Positions 41,988 to 52,028 are shown, numbered from the stretch's first letter. The stretch is 64,000 nucleotides of DNA from an uncultured Winogradskyella sp. (GCA_913055905.1 CAJXLB010000004.1:186001-250000), one strand, 5' to 3'. Notes: a model not told the origin generated them from the sequence alone. A program made the numbers and translations.

Positions 41988-42800
41988 TTAGTTAAAGGCG
42001 TTGATAGTTTTTCTAATAGCCACTAGATTGGTCAATAGGCCTTCTAAATTATCAAGATGTAGCATGTTGGCACCGTCACTTTTTGCATTGGCAGGATCAT
42101 AATGCGTTTCTATAAACAGACCATCGACATTATTTACCACTCCTGCGCGTGCAATGGTTTCAATCATATCTGGTCGTCCTCCTGTAACACCTTTGCTTTG
42201 GTTGGGTTGTTGAAGGGAGTGGGTCACGTCTAAAATGGTAGGTGCATATTGTTTCATGGTAGGAATGCCTCTAAAATCAACAATCATATCCTGGTAGCCA
42301 AACATGGTTCCGCGATCGGTTATCCATGCTTTGTCGCTTCCAGCATCCTTTACCTTTTGTACAGCATGCTTCATGGCTTCTGGACTCATAAACTGTCCTT
42401 TTTTGAGGTTAACAAACTTACCTGTTTTTGCTGCTGCTACAACAAGATCGGTTTGCCGCACTAAAAAAGCTGGGATTTGCAAAACATCAACATATTCTGC
42501 TGCTCTGTCTGCATCTGAGGATTCGTGGATATCGGTTACTGTGGGTACGTCAAAGGTTTCAGATACCTTGCGTAATATCTTTAAGGCTTTTTCATCTCCA
42601 ATTCCGGTAAAACTATCTATTCTACTTCGGTTGGCTTTTTTAAAGCTTCCTTTAAAAATGTAAGGAATGTTGAGCTTATCCGTGATGTTAACAACACGTT
42701 CGGCAATACGTAAAGCCATGTCTTCGCCTTCAATGGCACATGGACCGCAGAGTAAAAAGAAGTTATTGGAATTGGTATGTTTTAACTTAGGAACCGTCAT
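41988..42800 (-). CDS. kdsA: 3-deoxy-8-phosphooctulonate synthase (KDO-8-P synthase)
   Basis: 270 residues. Condenses arabinose 5-phosphate with PEP, the first dedicated step to KDO for lipopolysaccharide. Landmarks: FLLCGPCAIEGEDMA (PEP loop with the metal Cys), FKGSFKKANRSRIDSF, TDIHESSDADRAAEYVDVLQIPAFL, WITDRGTMFGY, and the C-terminal DGLFIETHYDPANAKSDG. The NxDG-type SDGANML end supports KdsA over DAHP synthase. The small membrane-protein gene upstream is 36 bp away. Confidence 0.96.
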   Translation of the reverse strand: MTVPKLKHTNSNNFFLLCGPCAIEGEDMALRIAERVVNITDKLNIPYIFKGSFKKANRSRIDSFTGIGDEKALKILRKVSETFDVPTVTDIHESSDADRAAEYVDVLQIPAFLVRQTDLVVAAAKTGKFVNLKKGQFMSPEAMKHAVQKVKDAGSDKAWITDRGTMFGYQDMIVDFRGIPTMKQYAPTILDVTHSLQQPNQSKGVTGGRPDMIETIARAGVVNNVDGLFIETHYDPANAKSDGANMLHLDNLEGLLTNLVAIRKTINAFN

Positions 42801-42836
42801 CTTAGCGCATTTTAATTCTGTCGCAAAGATACTATT

Positions 42837-43205
42837 TTAAAAGACCTTTTTTATACTATTTCGTATAATCCAAAGGGACATCACAAGATTGCCAAGGACA
42901 AGCAGTCCGCCATAGAATAGAAAGCGCTTGGCAGAATCGCTCCAGTCTATAATATTCAATAAATCCGATAGATATGCCAAAACTAGATAGGAGGATAAAC
43001 AAACGAAGATAATGCCCAAGGAAAAATTCAACCTTCTGTTGGGTTTAATTAACTGCCACACAAACGGGATACCCAAAAGTAAAATGATATAGGCCGAAAT
43101 TCCTTCGGTCTTATTAACTGAAGTAAACCAATATCCTATTACTGAAATAAAATAGAGGTAGGGTATGAATTTGGTGTATCTACTAATGGCGTTCATCTGT
43201 GACAT
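42837..43205 (-). CDS. Small four-helix membrane protein (122 aa)
   Basis: Four hydrophobic helices (about residues 11-28, 34-50, 60-78 and 92-112) and few polar loops; motifs WFTSVNKTEGISAY and LSDLLNIIDWSDSAKRFLF. No recognised family. Located just upstream of kdsA on the same strand and possibly co-transcribed with it. Confidence 0.65.
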   Translation of the reverse strand: MSQMNAISRYTKFIPYLYFISVIGYWFTSVNKTEGISAYIILLLGIPFVWQLIKPNRRLNFSLGIIFVCLSSYLVLAYLSDLLNIIDWSDSAKRFLFYGGLLVLGNLVMSLWIIRNSIKKVF

Positions 43206-43390
43206 ATTTGGTTTTCAGATGTAAATGACCCAATTAGCGGTTGATTATTTTATAGGTAGGCATTTACTATTAATCATTCTTTCAAACGAAATATACGATG
43301 ACTAATTGTTTGATAATTAAAATATAACAAATAATTAACGCAATGAGGATTTAATACCGTACCTTTGCGCGCTTATAAATTTGCGCTTGT

Positions 43391-45190
43391 ATGACCAAGA
43401 TTAAAAACATTGCTATTATTGCCCACGTTGACCATGGTAAAACCACTTTGGTAGACAAAATTATGTACCATTGTCAGTTGTTTAGGGACAATGAAAATAC
43501 AGGAGACCTTATCCTTGATAATAACGATTTGGAACGAGAAAGAGGTATTACCATTACCTCCAAGAATGTTTCGGTAATTTACAAGGATACCAAAATCAAT
43601 ATTATTGATACGCCTGGTCACGCCGATTTTGGTGGAGAGGTAGAGCGCGTGCTCAATATGGCAGATGGTGTTTTGCTTTTGGTCGATGCGTTTGAAGGCC
43701 CAATGCCACAAACCCGCTTTGTGTTACAAAAGGCTATTGACTTAGGCTTAAAACCCTGCGTGGTTATCAATAAAGTAGACAAAGAAAATTGCACGCCAGA
43801 TGAGGTACACGAAAAGGTGTTTGACCTCATGTTTGAACTTGGAGCAGAGGAGTGGCAATTGGATTTCCCTACGGTTTACGGTTCGGCAAAACACAACTGG
43901 ATGAGTGAGGATTGGCAACAACCAACCGATTCAATAGAGCCACTACTGGATATGGTGATTGAGCACATCCCAGAACCAAAAATCGAAGAGGGTAATACAC
44001 AAATGTTAATTACGTCTTTGGACTTTTCCTCCTTTACAGGACGTATTGCCATTGGAAGATTAACGAGAGGAACCTTAAAAACAGGTCAGCCCATATCTTT
44101 AGTAAAAAGAGACGGCTCCATATTAAAAAGTAAAATAAAGGAGCTGCATACATTTGAGGGCTTAGGACGCAAAAAAGTTGATGAGGTGCAAGCTGGAGAC
44201 ATCTGTGCCATTGTTGGGCTAGAGGGCTTTGAAATCGGTGATACCGTAGCCGATTTTGAAAATCCAACAGGATTGAAAACCATTGCCATAGATGAGCCAA
44301 CAATGAGTATGTTGTTCACTATAAATGACTCTCCTTTTTTTGGTAAGGATGGCAAATATGTCACATCACGTCATATCAAGGAACGTCTAACAAAAGAATT
44401 GGAAAAGAATTTGGCGCTTCGTGTTGAGGAAACCGATTCTGCCGATAAATTCATGGTCTTTGGCCGAGGTGTTTTGCATTTATCCGTTTTAATTGAAACG
44501 ATGCGACGCGAAGGCTATGAGCTTCAAATCGGGCAGCCTCAAGTAATCATAAAAGAGATTGATGGTATTCAATGTGAACCTTTTGAGGAAATGACCATTG
44601 ATCTGCCAGAGTCTGTTTCTGGTAAAGCAATTGAAATGGTAACTATGCGAAAAGGTGAAATGCTTAGTATGGAAGCTAAGGGTGACCGTATGGTTTGCGA
44701 ATTCATTGTGCCATCAAGAGGTATTATTGGCTTGCGAAATCAATTGCTAACAGCAACCGCGGGAGAAGCTATTATGGCGCACCGTTTTAAGGAATATCGT
44801 CCTTTGAAAGGTGGCATTCCAGAACGGCAAAATGGCTCATTGGTATCTATGGAAAACGGAACTGCAATACCATATTCCATTGATAAATTACAAGAACGGG
44901 GAAAGTTTTTTATTGATCCAGGAGAAGAGATTTACGAAGGTCAGGTCATAGGTGAAAATTCCCGTGGCGATGATATGGTGGTTAATGTAACCAAAACAAA
45001 AAAGCTGAGTAATGTACGTTCTGCTGGAGCAGATGATAAGGCCAAAATTGTACCAGCGATTAAATTTTCATTGGAAGAAGCGCTAGAATATATTCAAAAA
45101 GATGAATATGTTGAGGTCACTCCAAATCATTTGAGACTGCGTAAGATATTGCTGAAAGAGGTAGACAGAAAGCGGGCTAAGACCATTTAG
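43391..45190 (+). CDS. typA: Ribosome-associated translational GTPase TypA/BipA
   Basis: 599 residues. GTPase domain with G1 AHVDHGKTTL, G2 RGITI, G3 DTPGHADFGGEVERVL and G4 INKVD. Then EF-G-like domains and the BipA-specific C-terminal region (ESVSGKAIEMVTMRKGEM, VPSRGIIGLRNQLLTAT, KEYRPLKGGIPERQNG). Assists ribosome assembly and stress translation. A -7 box TACCTTTG lies at 43360-43367. The next gene, a methyltransferase, starts 25 bp after its stop. Confidence 0.97.
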   Translation: MTKIKNIAIIAHVDHGKTTLVDKIMYHCQLFRDNENTGDLILDNNDLERERGITITSKNVSVIYKDTKINIIDTPGHADFGGEVERVLNMADGVLLLVDAFEGPMPQTRFVLQKAIDLGLKPCVVINKVDKENCTPDEVHEKVFDLMFELGAEEWQLDFPTVYGSAKHNWMSEDWQQPTDSIEPLLDMVIEHIPEPKIEEGNTQMLITSLDFSSFTGRIAIGRLTRGTLKTGQPISLVKRDGSILKSKIKELHTFEGLGRKKVDEVQAGDICAIVGLEGFEIGDTVADFENPTGLKTIAIDEPTMSMLFTINDSPFFGKDGKYVTSRHIKERLTKELEKNLALRVEETDSADKFMVFGRGVLHLSVLIETMRREGYELQIGQPQVIIKEIDGIQCEPFEEMTIDLPESVSGKAIEMVTMRKGEMLSMEAKGDRMVCEFIVPSRGIIGLRNQLLTATAGEAIMAHRFKEYRPLKGGIPERQNGSLVSMENGTAIPYSIDKLQERGKFFIDPGEEIYEGQVIGENSRGDDMVVNVTKTKKLSNVRSAGADDKAKIVPAIKFSLEEALEYIQKDEYVEVTPNHLRLRKILLKEVDRKRAKTI

Positions 45191-45215
45191 TCTAAGACAT
45201 TTGTAAAAACTAAAG

Positions 45216-45767
45216 ATGAAGTTTCTTGATAGGTTTTTGCGCGACTGGAGAATAAAAAAGTGCTTGCCTTATATTCCTAATGGTTCTAGAGTCCTTGATA
45301 TAGGTTGTTTTGATGAGTCGTTACTGGAGAAACTAACAGCAAAAAATATCAAAGACAGTATAGGGATAGATCCGTTGTTAGATTCTTTTAGTGAAAAGGC
45401 GAGTTATTCTTTAATTCCAGGGCAGTTTCCTTCGGCAATACCAGAAGGGATGGTTTTTGACTGCATCACCATGCTCGCTGTACTAGAGCATATGCCCAAA
45501 AATGTTCAAGAGACTTTAAGTGACCGTTGCCACCAATTACTCGCAGATAAAGGACGAGTTATCATTACGGTTCCTTCACCTAAAGTGGATGATATTTTAG
45601 CTTTTCTAAAAAAGCTAAACCTCATTGAAGGCATGTCGTTAGAAGAACATTATGGTTTTAAAACTGAAGACGTTCCGCATATATTTAAAACGAATCAATT
45701 TAGATTGTTAAGGCACCAGAAATTTCAATTAGCGCTCAATAATCTTTATGTTTTTGAAAAAAAGTAG
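45216..45767 (+). CDS. Class I SAM-dependent methyltransferase
   Basis: 183 residues. SAM-binding glycine motif VLDIGCFDESLLEKL, acidic residue at the end of beta 2 (GIDPLLD), motif FDCITMLAVLEHMP for the beta-4 strand, and RVIITVPSPKVDD. A small Methyltransf_11/23-type enzyme. It opens the surface-polysaccharide locus and may methylate a sugar or lipid; another small-molecule substrate is equally possible. Confidence 0.82.
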   Translation: MKFLDRFLRDWRIKKCLPYIPNGSRVLDIGCFDESLLEKLTAKNIKDSIGIDPLLDSFSEKASYSLIPGQFPSAIPEGMVFDCITMLAVLEHMPKNVQETLSDRCHQLLADKGRVIITVPSPKVDDILAFLKKLNLIEGMSLEEHYGFKTEDVPHIFKTNQFRLLRHQKFQLALNNLYVFEKK

Positions 45768-45769
45768 CC

Positions 45770-46924
45770 TTATTTCTTTAATCCTAGGATACTAAAGAAA
45801 AAACTAAATAATACAGCTTGAACACCTAGTTGTAATAGCGTTATTGCAGGTATAATCAATCGCATTGTACTTCTAGTGTTGAGTTCTCCAAAACCTGCTG
45901 TTCGCCAAGATGCTATACCTTCTAGGCTGAGGTAAAATCCAACTAATATCATTAGAGCCCCAAGAATAAGACCTTTTTCAAGATTGATATAGTCAAACAG
46001 ATTATTATAACGTTTGGATTTTGGAAGAAGCTCATTCTCAACAGCATAAATTTTGGTGAGTCCATAGAATATTATGAATTGAATGCCTATAAGCAATAGT
46101 GTGACAGCATATAAAAGTGTATGGATATCTAGGGTTACACCTCCAAAATTTAAGGGGTTGATTGCTAATAAAACAGAACCTATTAAACCTAGAAAGGTCA
46201 TAAAAATCCCAGGATAAAGGAACAGCCAATTTGGTGCGTACAGAAGTAGGAACCTCAAGTGCCTCCAACCGTCGCTCCAAGTTTTGAGGTGTGGTTTTCT
46301 GGAGCGGCCATCTCTGTATAATTTTATGGGAACTTCAGTTATTGCTAATTGGTTGAGCTTGGCTTTAACCACCATTTCGGAGGCAAATTCCATTCCCGTG
46401 GTTTTAAGGTTCATAGTTTTATAAGCATTTTTTGAAAATCCCCTTAAACCACAATGAAAATCACCAATCTTTATTTTAAAGAATAATTTTCCCAAAAAAG
46501 ACAGTACTGGGTTTCCCAGATACTTGTGCAGAAAAGGCATGGCATTTTTTTCAATACCACCTTTAAACCGATTGCCCATAACCAGGTCATTGCCATTGCG
46601 TAATTCAACCAATATGGGCATTAGCTGACTAAAATCATAGCTGTCATCTGCATCTCCCATAATAATGTATTTGCCATTAGAAGCTTCAATGCCAGCTCGC
46701 ACGGCGTTGCCATACCCTTTTTTCTTAACATTAATTAATTTAATATGGTTTTGTTTTGCGATCTCAAGAGAGCCGTCCGTACTTCCGTTGTCTGCAATGA
46801 TTATTTCCCCTTTAACGGTATTGTCTTCAAGAAAACGTTTGGCTTTAGAGATGCAAACACCTAGCGTCTCGGCTTCGTTTAAACACGGCATTACTACAGA
46901 AAGCTCAATTTCGTTTTCCAACAT
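45770..46924 (-). CDS. GT2 glycosyltransferase with C-terminal membrane helices
   Basis: 384 residues. GT-A domain (about 8-235) with ELSVVMPCLNEAETLGVCI, ADNGSTDGSLEIA, YIIMGDADDSYDF (DXD-like) and FHCGLRGFSKNAYKTM. Four hydrophobic helices follow (about 238-380). This layout fits polyprenyl-phosphate sugar transferases of the DPM1/GtrB type. It overlaps the end of the 434-aa membrane-protein gene by 20 nt, so the two are translated together and probably act in one step. Confidence 0.88.
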   Translation of the reverse strand: MLENEIELSVVMPCLNEAETLGVCISKAKRFLEDNTVKGEIIIADNGSTDGSLEIAKQNHIKLINVKKKGYGNAVRAGIEASNGKYIIMGDADDSYDFSQLMPILVELRNGNDLVMGNRFKGGIEKNAMPFLHKYLGNPVLSFLGKLFFKIKIGDFHCGLRGFSKNAYKTMNLKTTGMEFASEMVVKAKLNQLAITEVPIKLYRDGRSRKPHLKTWSDGWRHLRFLLLYAPNWLFLYPGIFMTFLGLIGSVLLAINPLNFGGVTLDIHTLLYAVTLLLIGIQFIIFYGLTKIYAVENELLPKSKRYNNLFDYINLEKGLILGALMILVGFYLSLEGIASWRTAGFGELNTRSTMRLIIPAITLLQLGVQAVLFSFFFSILGLKK

Positions 46925-48209
46925 TTAAAAGTTTAAGTGTACTAATAAACAACAAAAATAGCAATGCGTAATGATAAAACAGATAGCGCATTATGGAGTG
47001 GCTTGCAAATGCTATCAGCACTGAATTGGATAAGATGAGTGACGATAGCACTAAAGGTACTACATAGTTTCGATTTGATTTATAAAATTGCTTAACTAGG
47101 CTTATCGCAAAAATTAATACGAGCAGAACAAAAATCAGAGGTGAAAAAAAACCATGACTGACATTATGAAAAAACAAGACCAGCCATTCTGAAAGATTAT
47201 TAGTAATAAGCGTTTTGGTAAATTGTTTTGCTGCAGCTTCGGCGGCAAAGTATGGAAAGGATGATTGTTGTTTTTCACTTAGTCCTTTTGGTAAGTTTTC
47301 AAAATAATAATCCAACGCCTCTTTATGTACCGTTTGATTGCAAATTTTAGGAAGGTTGTTGTGAAAGAACATGTATTGTTCGTTATATGATTGCTTAGAA
47401 TTAGCCAAAAGACCTTTCGCTTCTAGGGAATCAAAACTTCTTTTCAATATGCTTTTATAATCTGTGTTAGCAAAAAGTTTGGCATCTTCTTTAGACGACA
47501 AATAAATGGGAGCTGTAGATGCACTAACAAAGGCAAGTGGTGTGGGTTTAAAAAAGCCGTCCTTCAGTTTATGGTAGCTCCTTTCAATTATACTTGCCAA
47601 GGCTATTGACCCTATAAAAACTAAAATGATGAATATTCGTTTTTTGTCGAATATTTGTTTTTTGTGAATAATGACATACAGTAGGGCAAATACCAAAGGT
47701 GTGTAGAAAAACTGACCTCTCATAAATACAAGTCCTAAATAGCTAAGGGCAAAAAGTATTAAGTTCTTTTTATTTCCAGTGATAACAATGTCTAGGCCAG
47801 TTGTAATAAAGAAGAGAAAAAATCCATAGCCAAGACCTTCCGAGGCGATATTATTGGCAATGCTAAGAGGTGGGAAAAACGGAAATAACAAGATTAACAG
47901 TAGGATAAGCTTTGATATTAAATTAAGCGGAATAAGTTCTGTTAGTTTCTTTATAAAAAACGCAACACCTGTTAAACTAAAAATTACCTGGGTTGCGATG
48001 ACCGCCAAGTTGAAGAAGTTGCCAAAAAAGACTTTATAGGCTTTCAGAAATATAACATAGCCCAATTGCCTGTATGGCATAGCCTTTAAATAACTGTAGG
48101 TGTCGGGCGAATAAATGGGCTCATTTAAAATACAGTAAAGAAAAACACCTAAAAAACAGAATGAGAGGATTAATACTTCAACCTTTGAGGTGTTAGAACG
48201 GAATTTCAA
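46905..48209 (-). CDS. Polytopic membrane protein, GT-C-like candidate
   Basis: 434 residues with about ten membrane helices. The first loop has NEPIYSPDTYSYLKAMPYRQLG, an Asp-bearing segment of the kind seen in GT-C sugar transferases, which use lipid-linked donors. A large extra-cytoplasmic loop lies around residues 205-330 (STAPIYLSSKEDAKLF). It is coupled by a 20-nt overlap to a GtrB-like GT2 gene that could make its lipid-phosphate-sugar donor. A polymerase role is not excluded. Confidence 0.6.
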   Translation of the reverse strand: MKFRSNTSKVEVLILSFCFLGVFLYCILNEPIYSPDTYSYLKAMPYRQLGYVIFLKAYKVFFGNFFNLAVIATQVIFSLTGVAFFIKKLTELIPLNLISKLILLLILLFPFFPPLSIANNIASEGLGYGFFLFFITTGLDIVITGNKKNLILFALSYLGLVFMRGQFFYTPLVFALLYVIIHKKQIFDKKRIFIILVFIGSIALASIIERSYHKLKDGFFKPTPLAFVSASTAPIYLSSKEDAKLFANTDYKSILKRSFDSLEAKGLLANSKQSYNEQYMFFHNNLPKICNQTVHKEALDYYFENLPKGLSEKQQSSFPYFAAEAAAKQFTKTLITNNLSEWLVLFFHNVSHGFFSPLIFVLLVLIFAISLVKQFYKSNRNYVVPLVLSSLILSNSVLIAFASHSIMRYLFYHYALLFLLFISTLKLLNVGKRN

Positions 48210-48299
48210 AATAATATTTGATATTAATTGATGTAAAGTTAAAAAACTAACGAGTAAATATTTATATCTATATTCACCATTATTTAAAACTCTCTATAC

Positions 48300-50003
48300 G
48301 TGCCTAACTTCAGGTATTTCTTCATAATCATTATCCTTTTAATTCTTCAGCTTTTACTGGCTTTTCAGGGTATTGATGTGTGTGATGATGGTTTTGTTTT
48401 AACCTTTTATCAGCAAATCTTCAATGACCCATCTAGTGTTGAGTATAACTTTTTGTATTGGTTTGCTGGTATTGTTGGTGGTCTTTGGTATCAATTATTT
48501 GAAGATGGTGGTATTCTTTGGTTCAGAATTTTGGCAATTATAGTTAATACGACAACATTGTTAGTCACCTATAATCTATTGAAATCATTCATTAAACGCG
48601 ATTATCTAATGCTGGGCTTAATAATGGCCTTATTTGTCAATGACTATGGGTTTCTTTCATTTTATCATAATCAGTTAACAGCATTGTTAAACGTTCTTTT
48701 AATTGCAACACTCTACAAGGCCTTAAAAAACAATAACTCAGTACTATTTGCATTAGTAGGTTTCATTCTGAGTTTTACTGTTTTTACAAGAATGCCCAAC
48801 CTTATCCTTTATGCCTTAGTTTTAGGTATTCCATTTTGGAATTATCTCATTGATAAGTCTTTAGTGCACTTCATAAAGCCAATTGGCTTACTAGTAGCAG
48901 GGTCTGTTGTTGGTTATGTCCTTATTTTCCTCTCCTTGTTAACTCTCGGTCATTTGGACATTATGAAGAGCGCCTTCGTAACCGTTATAGATTTGGGCGG
49001 AACAGAAGAAAGCTCCCATAATTTTAAAGATTTAATTATGGTGCAATTTTATAATTACTTGGCTATTTTCATTGAGCTATTAAAACTAGGCGTTTTCATT
49101 GTAGCCATCGCAATAGCTACAAAATATCTCAGGTATAAAGGCATGTTTAAATGGCTTACTCTTGGTCTCACTTTTCTTTTCTTTATTTATTGGTTTAACA
49201 CGTCCAATATATATCCTGTTTACGCTTTGTGTCTTGTAGGCAGCTTGGTATTGTCTTATCGAAAGGCTATAAATGTTGAATTACGACTGATTAGCTTTTT
49301 GTCCCTTATTAGTCTGTTAACTATTTCCGTAGGCTCGGCAGGCGGCATAAACAATAGTGGTTTCATGGCCATATGGATTGGGCTGCCTGTATTCATTCAT
49401 TTAGTTGGCACTGAGCCTTTGTTCCGAAATCAAATCAAAGTAATTGATGTTAAATCACTAATCTGGGTGTTTTTTATGTCGTTTTCTTGCGTAAAAGTCT
49501 ATCAATTAATGCATCAGGCTTATTTTGATCCTGGTCTGAGAACAGATAAAATATATGCCATAAACAGAGACAAGGCTAAATTTATTTACACAACAGAGCG
49601 TCGCGCAAAAATTATAAATGACTTATTGATGCAGCTTGAAAACTATGTTAAGCCTAATGACTATTTGCTGGCCTATGACAAGATGCCAATGATTCATTTC
49701 TTGACTGAAACAAGACCTTATATGTATAATCCATGGGTTTGGATATACGATTATAATTCTTTTGAAAAGAAACTGCTTAAAGCTGAGGGTGAAATCAAAG
49801 ATTTACCTATTGTAGTACAGCAAAAATTTGAAACCATTTATGAATTTTCTGAGCCACAACCAGACTACATGGCAACTGATAAGACAAATACTGATTTCCA
49901 TAGTAATGAGCGCAACGCATCTATGAAAGACTTTTTAGAAAGAAACAACTATACCGTTGTATGGAGTAATGACTATTTTAATATCTACAAGTCCGAAAAT
50001 TAA
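48300..50003 (+). CDS. Large polytopic membrane protein, GT-C-like
   Basis: 567 residues from a GTG start. About eleven to twelve membrane helices (about 5-385), and a C-terminal soluble region (about 400-567) with LLAYDKMPMIHFLTETRPYM. The first loop has FQGIDVCDDGFVLTFYQQIF, with acidic residues in the position expected for GT-C glycosyltransferases. It likely transfers a sugar from a polyprenyl-phosphate donor on the outer side of the inner membrane. The next gene encodes a GtrB-like GT2 that may supply that donor. Confidence 0.62.
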   Translation: MPNFRYFFIIIILLILQLLLAFQGIDVCDDGFVLTFYQQIFNDPSSVEYNFLYWFAGIVGGLWYQLFEDGGILWFRILAIIVNTTTLLVTYNLLKSFIKRDYLMLGLIMALFVNDYGFLSFYHNQLTALLNVLLIATLYKALKNNNSVLFALVGFILSFTVFTRMPNLILYALVLGIPFWNYLIDKSLVHFIKPIGLLVAGSVVGYVLIFLSLLTLGHLDIMKSAFVTVIDLGGTEESSHNFKDLIMVQFYNYLAIFIELLKLGVFIVAIAIATKYLRYKGMFKWLTLGLTFLFFIYWFNTSNIYPVYALCLVGSLVLSYRKAINVELRLISFLSLISLLTISVGSAGGINNSGFMAIWIGLPVFIHLVGTEPLFRNQIKVIDVKSLIWVFFMSFSCVKVYQLMHQAYFDPGLRTDKIYAINRDKAKFIYTTERRAKIINDLLMQLENYVKPNDYLLAYDKMPMIHFLTETRPYMYNPWVWIYDYNSFEKKLLKAEGEIKDLPIVVQQKFETIYEFSEPQPDYMATDKTNTDFHSNERNASMKDFLERNNYTVVWSNDYFNIYKSEN

Positions 50004-50055
50004 CCATTAAATGCTACGATTTAAATTATATTAGTAGCCCGCTTAAATAGTTTTT

Positions 50056-51030
50056 ATGATAAGTAATGAAATTTCTGTAATCATTCCGGTTTATAATGAG
50101 GTTGAGAATATAGAGCATCTATTTAATAGGCTACTTCCCGTGGTAGAATCGATTTCAGACAACTATGAAATTATTTTTGTCAATGACGGAAGCACAGATA
50201 ACTCTTTGGATAAAATTATTTCTTGTGCACAGAAAAATCCAAAGGTATTTTACATCAACCTAAGCAGGAATTTCGGGCACCAAATAGCTTTATCGGCAGG
50301 TTTGAATCACAGTAATGCGCAATGCGCTGTGATATTGGATTCAGATTTACAAGATCCACCAGAATTAATTCCAGAGCTTTATTCAAAATTTAAAGAAGGA
50401 AACGATGTAGTTTATGCCAAAAGACAAAAAAGAAAAGGGGAATCTTTTATAAAGATTATTACAGCAAAATTGTATTACAGGTTACTAAGGCAATTAGTCT
50501 CTTTTGATATTCCCTTGGATGCAGGCGATTTTAGATTGCTTTCCAGGAGAGTCGTTCTCGAAATAAATAAAATGCCGGAAAGGAACAAATTCCTTCGTGG
50601 TCAAATTGCTTGGTTAGGTTTTAAGCAAACGCACGTTTTGTACGAACGAGAGTCCAGAAAAGGTGGTAAAAGTAGCTATTCTTATGCAAAAATGTTTCGT
50701 CTGGCCTTTGATGGTATTACGGGATTCTCGGATAAGCCCTTACTTCTTGTAAGCCGTTTGGGATTTTTAATTTCCTTTTTTTCGTTTTTGATTATACTAT
50801 ACGCCATTTTTTCCCATTTTATATTGAAGCAAACCATTACAGGGTGGACCTCATTAATAATCAGTGCAGCCTTTATTGGAGGAATTCAACTTTTGTCCAT
50901 AGGTGTCATTGGGCAGTATATTAGTAGAATTAATACCAATGTTAAAAATAGGCCGCTTTACGTTGTGCAGTCCAGTAATATTAAGAATCAGGAGAAAAAG
51001 GACGTTTCTGTTGATGGTTCAGACAGCTAA
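50056..51030 (+). CDS. GT2 polyprenyl-phosphate sugar transferase (GtrB/DPM1-like)
   Basis: 324 residues. GT-A domain with ISVIIPVYNEVENIEHLFN, FVNDGSTDNSLDKI, NLSRNFGHQIALSAG, VILDSDLQDPPELIP (DXD), DAGDFRLLSRRVV and GGKSSYSYAKMFRLAFDG. Two C-terminal membrane helices (about 232-252 and 264-288). This is the classic bactoprenol-glucose/mannose transferase architecture. It should charge undecaprenyl phosphate with one sugar for use by the neighbouring membrane transferase. Confidence 0.93.
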   Translation: MISNEISVIIPVYNEVENIEHLFNRLLPVVESISDNYEIIFVNDGSTDNSLDKIISCAQKNPKVFYINLSRNFGHQIALSAGLNHSNAQCAVILDSDLQDPPELIPELYSKFKEGNDVVYAKRQKRKGESFIKIITAKLYYRLLRQLVSFDIPLDAGDFRLLSRRVVLEINKMPERNKFLRGQIAWLGFKQTHVLYERESRKGGKSSYSYAKMFRLAFDGITGFSDKPLLLVSRLGFLISFFSFLIILYAIFSHFILKQTITGWTSLIISAAFIGGIQLLSIGVIGQYISRINTNVKNRPLYVVQSSNIKNQEKKDVSVDGSDS

Positions 51031-51137
51031 TATTTAAATTTGAAAAATTTAGAATTATTTACCAGGTAAGTACATATCATCCAACGCAAAAAGAAAATTG
51101 GAATAATTTCGTAGCACAAAGTAATTGTGATACTTTC

Positions 51138-52028
51138 TTGTTTTCTCGCGATTTTATGGAATACCATAAGGATAGATTCCAAGATTATTCCTTGATGGTA
51201 TACCAAAAGTCTAAACTTATTGCGCTATTTCCAGCAAATAGGGAAAGTGATAAATTATACTCGCACCAAGGGCTGACGTATGGCGGTCTTGTTTACAAAA
51301 CGTTTTTAAAGTCTTCCGATGCAATTTTTATATGGAAAGCTATTCTTAAATTTTTAAATGAAAACAATATTACATGCCTTTACATTAAGGAACTTCCCTA
51401 TGTCTATCTAAAAAATATGACGAACAATCCAATGCCTTATATTCTATTCAAGCTAAAGGCCCAAAATAAAAGGATGGATATGCACTCTGTTGTAGATATA
51501 AAACAATACAAACTTTCAAATAGCAGAAAGGAAGGCCTTAAGCGCGGCGAAAAAGCTGGGTTGGAAGTTAGTGAGTCAGCTTCTTTTGATTCGTTTTGGA
51601 ATTCCATTTTAATTCCGAATCTACGTGAAAAGCATGGTGTTAAACCAGTACACACGTTGGATGAAATAAACTTGCTTAAGTCCAAATTTCCTAAGCAGAT
51701 AAGGCAATTTAATGTGTTTGATGGCGATGATATTATTGCTGGGACAACAATATTTGAAATGGACAATATAGTCCATTGTCAATACATTTCAGGCGTCGGC
51801 AATACCAATGCTTCAGGCAGTCTCGATTTTTTACATGTGAACCTCATTACAAAGAAATTTCAAAATAAAAGATTCTTTAGTTTTGGGACCTCTAACATTA
51901 ACGAAGGGCAGAATGTGAATGCTGGACTGCAATTTTGGAAGGAAGGATTTGGGGCTCGGTCTATAACACAAGGGTTTCACGAAGTTTCAACTGAAAATTA
52001 CAAGCTCTTAGATGATGTAATGCTATGA
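51138..52028 (+). CDS. FemAB/GNAT-like acyl- or aminoacyltransferase
   Basis: At least 296 residues counted from TTG 51138, the first canonical start. However, the frame stays open upstream and translates to convincing protein (VSTYHPTQKENWNNFV, then AQSNCDTFLFSRDF), so the true N-terminus is probably near 51054-51060, where only ATT codons are available. Later landmarks: LIALFPANRE, LTYGGLVYK and the C-terminal GLQFWKEGFGARS. A FemAB-type fold that may N-acylate an aminosugar: the next gene is an FdtB-like aminotransferase, overlapping by 4 nt. Confidence 0.7.
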   Translation: MFSRDFMEYHKDRFQDYSLMVYQKSKLIALFPANRESDKLYSHQGLTYGGLVYKTFLKSSDAIFIWKAILKFLNENNITCLYIKELPYVYLKNMTNNPMPYILFKLKAQNKRMDMHSVVDIKQYKLSNSRKEGLKRGEKAGLEVSESASFDSFWNSILIPNLREKHGVKPVHTLDEINLLKSKFPKQIRQFNVFDGDDIIAGTTIFEMDNIVHCQYISGVGNTNASGSLDFLHVNLITKKFQNKRFFSFGTSNINEGQNVNAGLQFWKEGFGARSITQGFHEVSTENYKLLDDVML

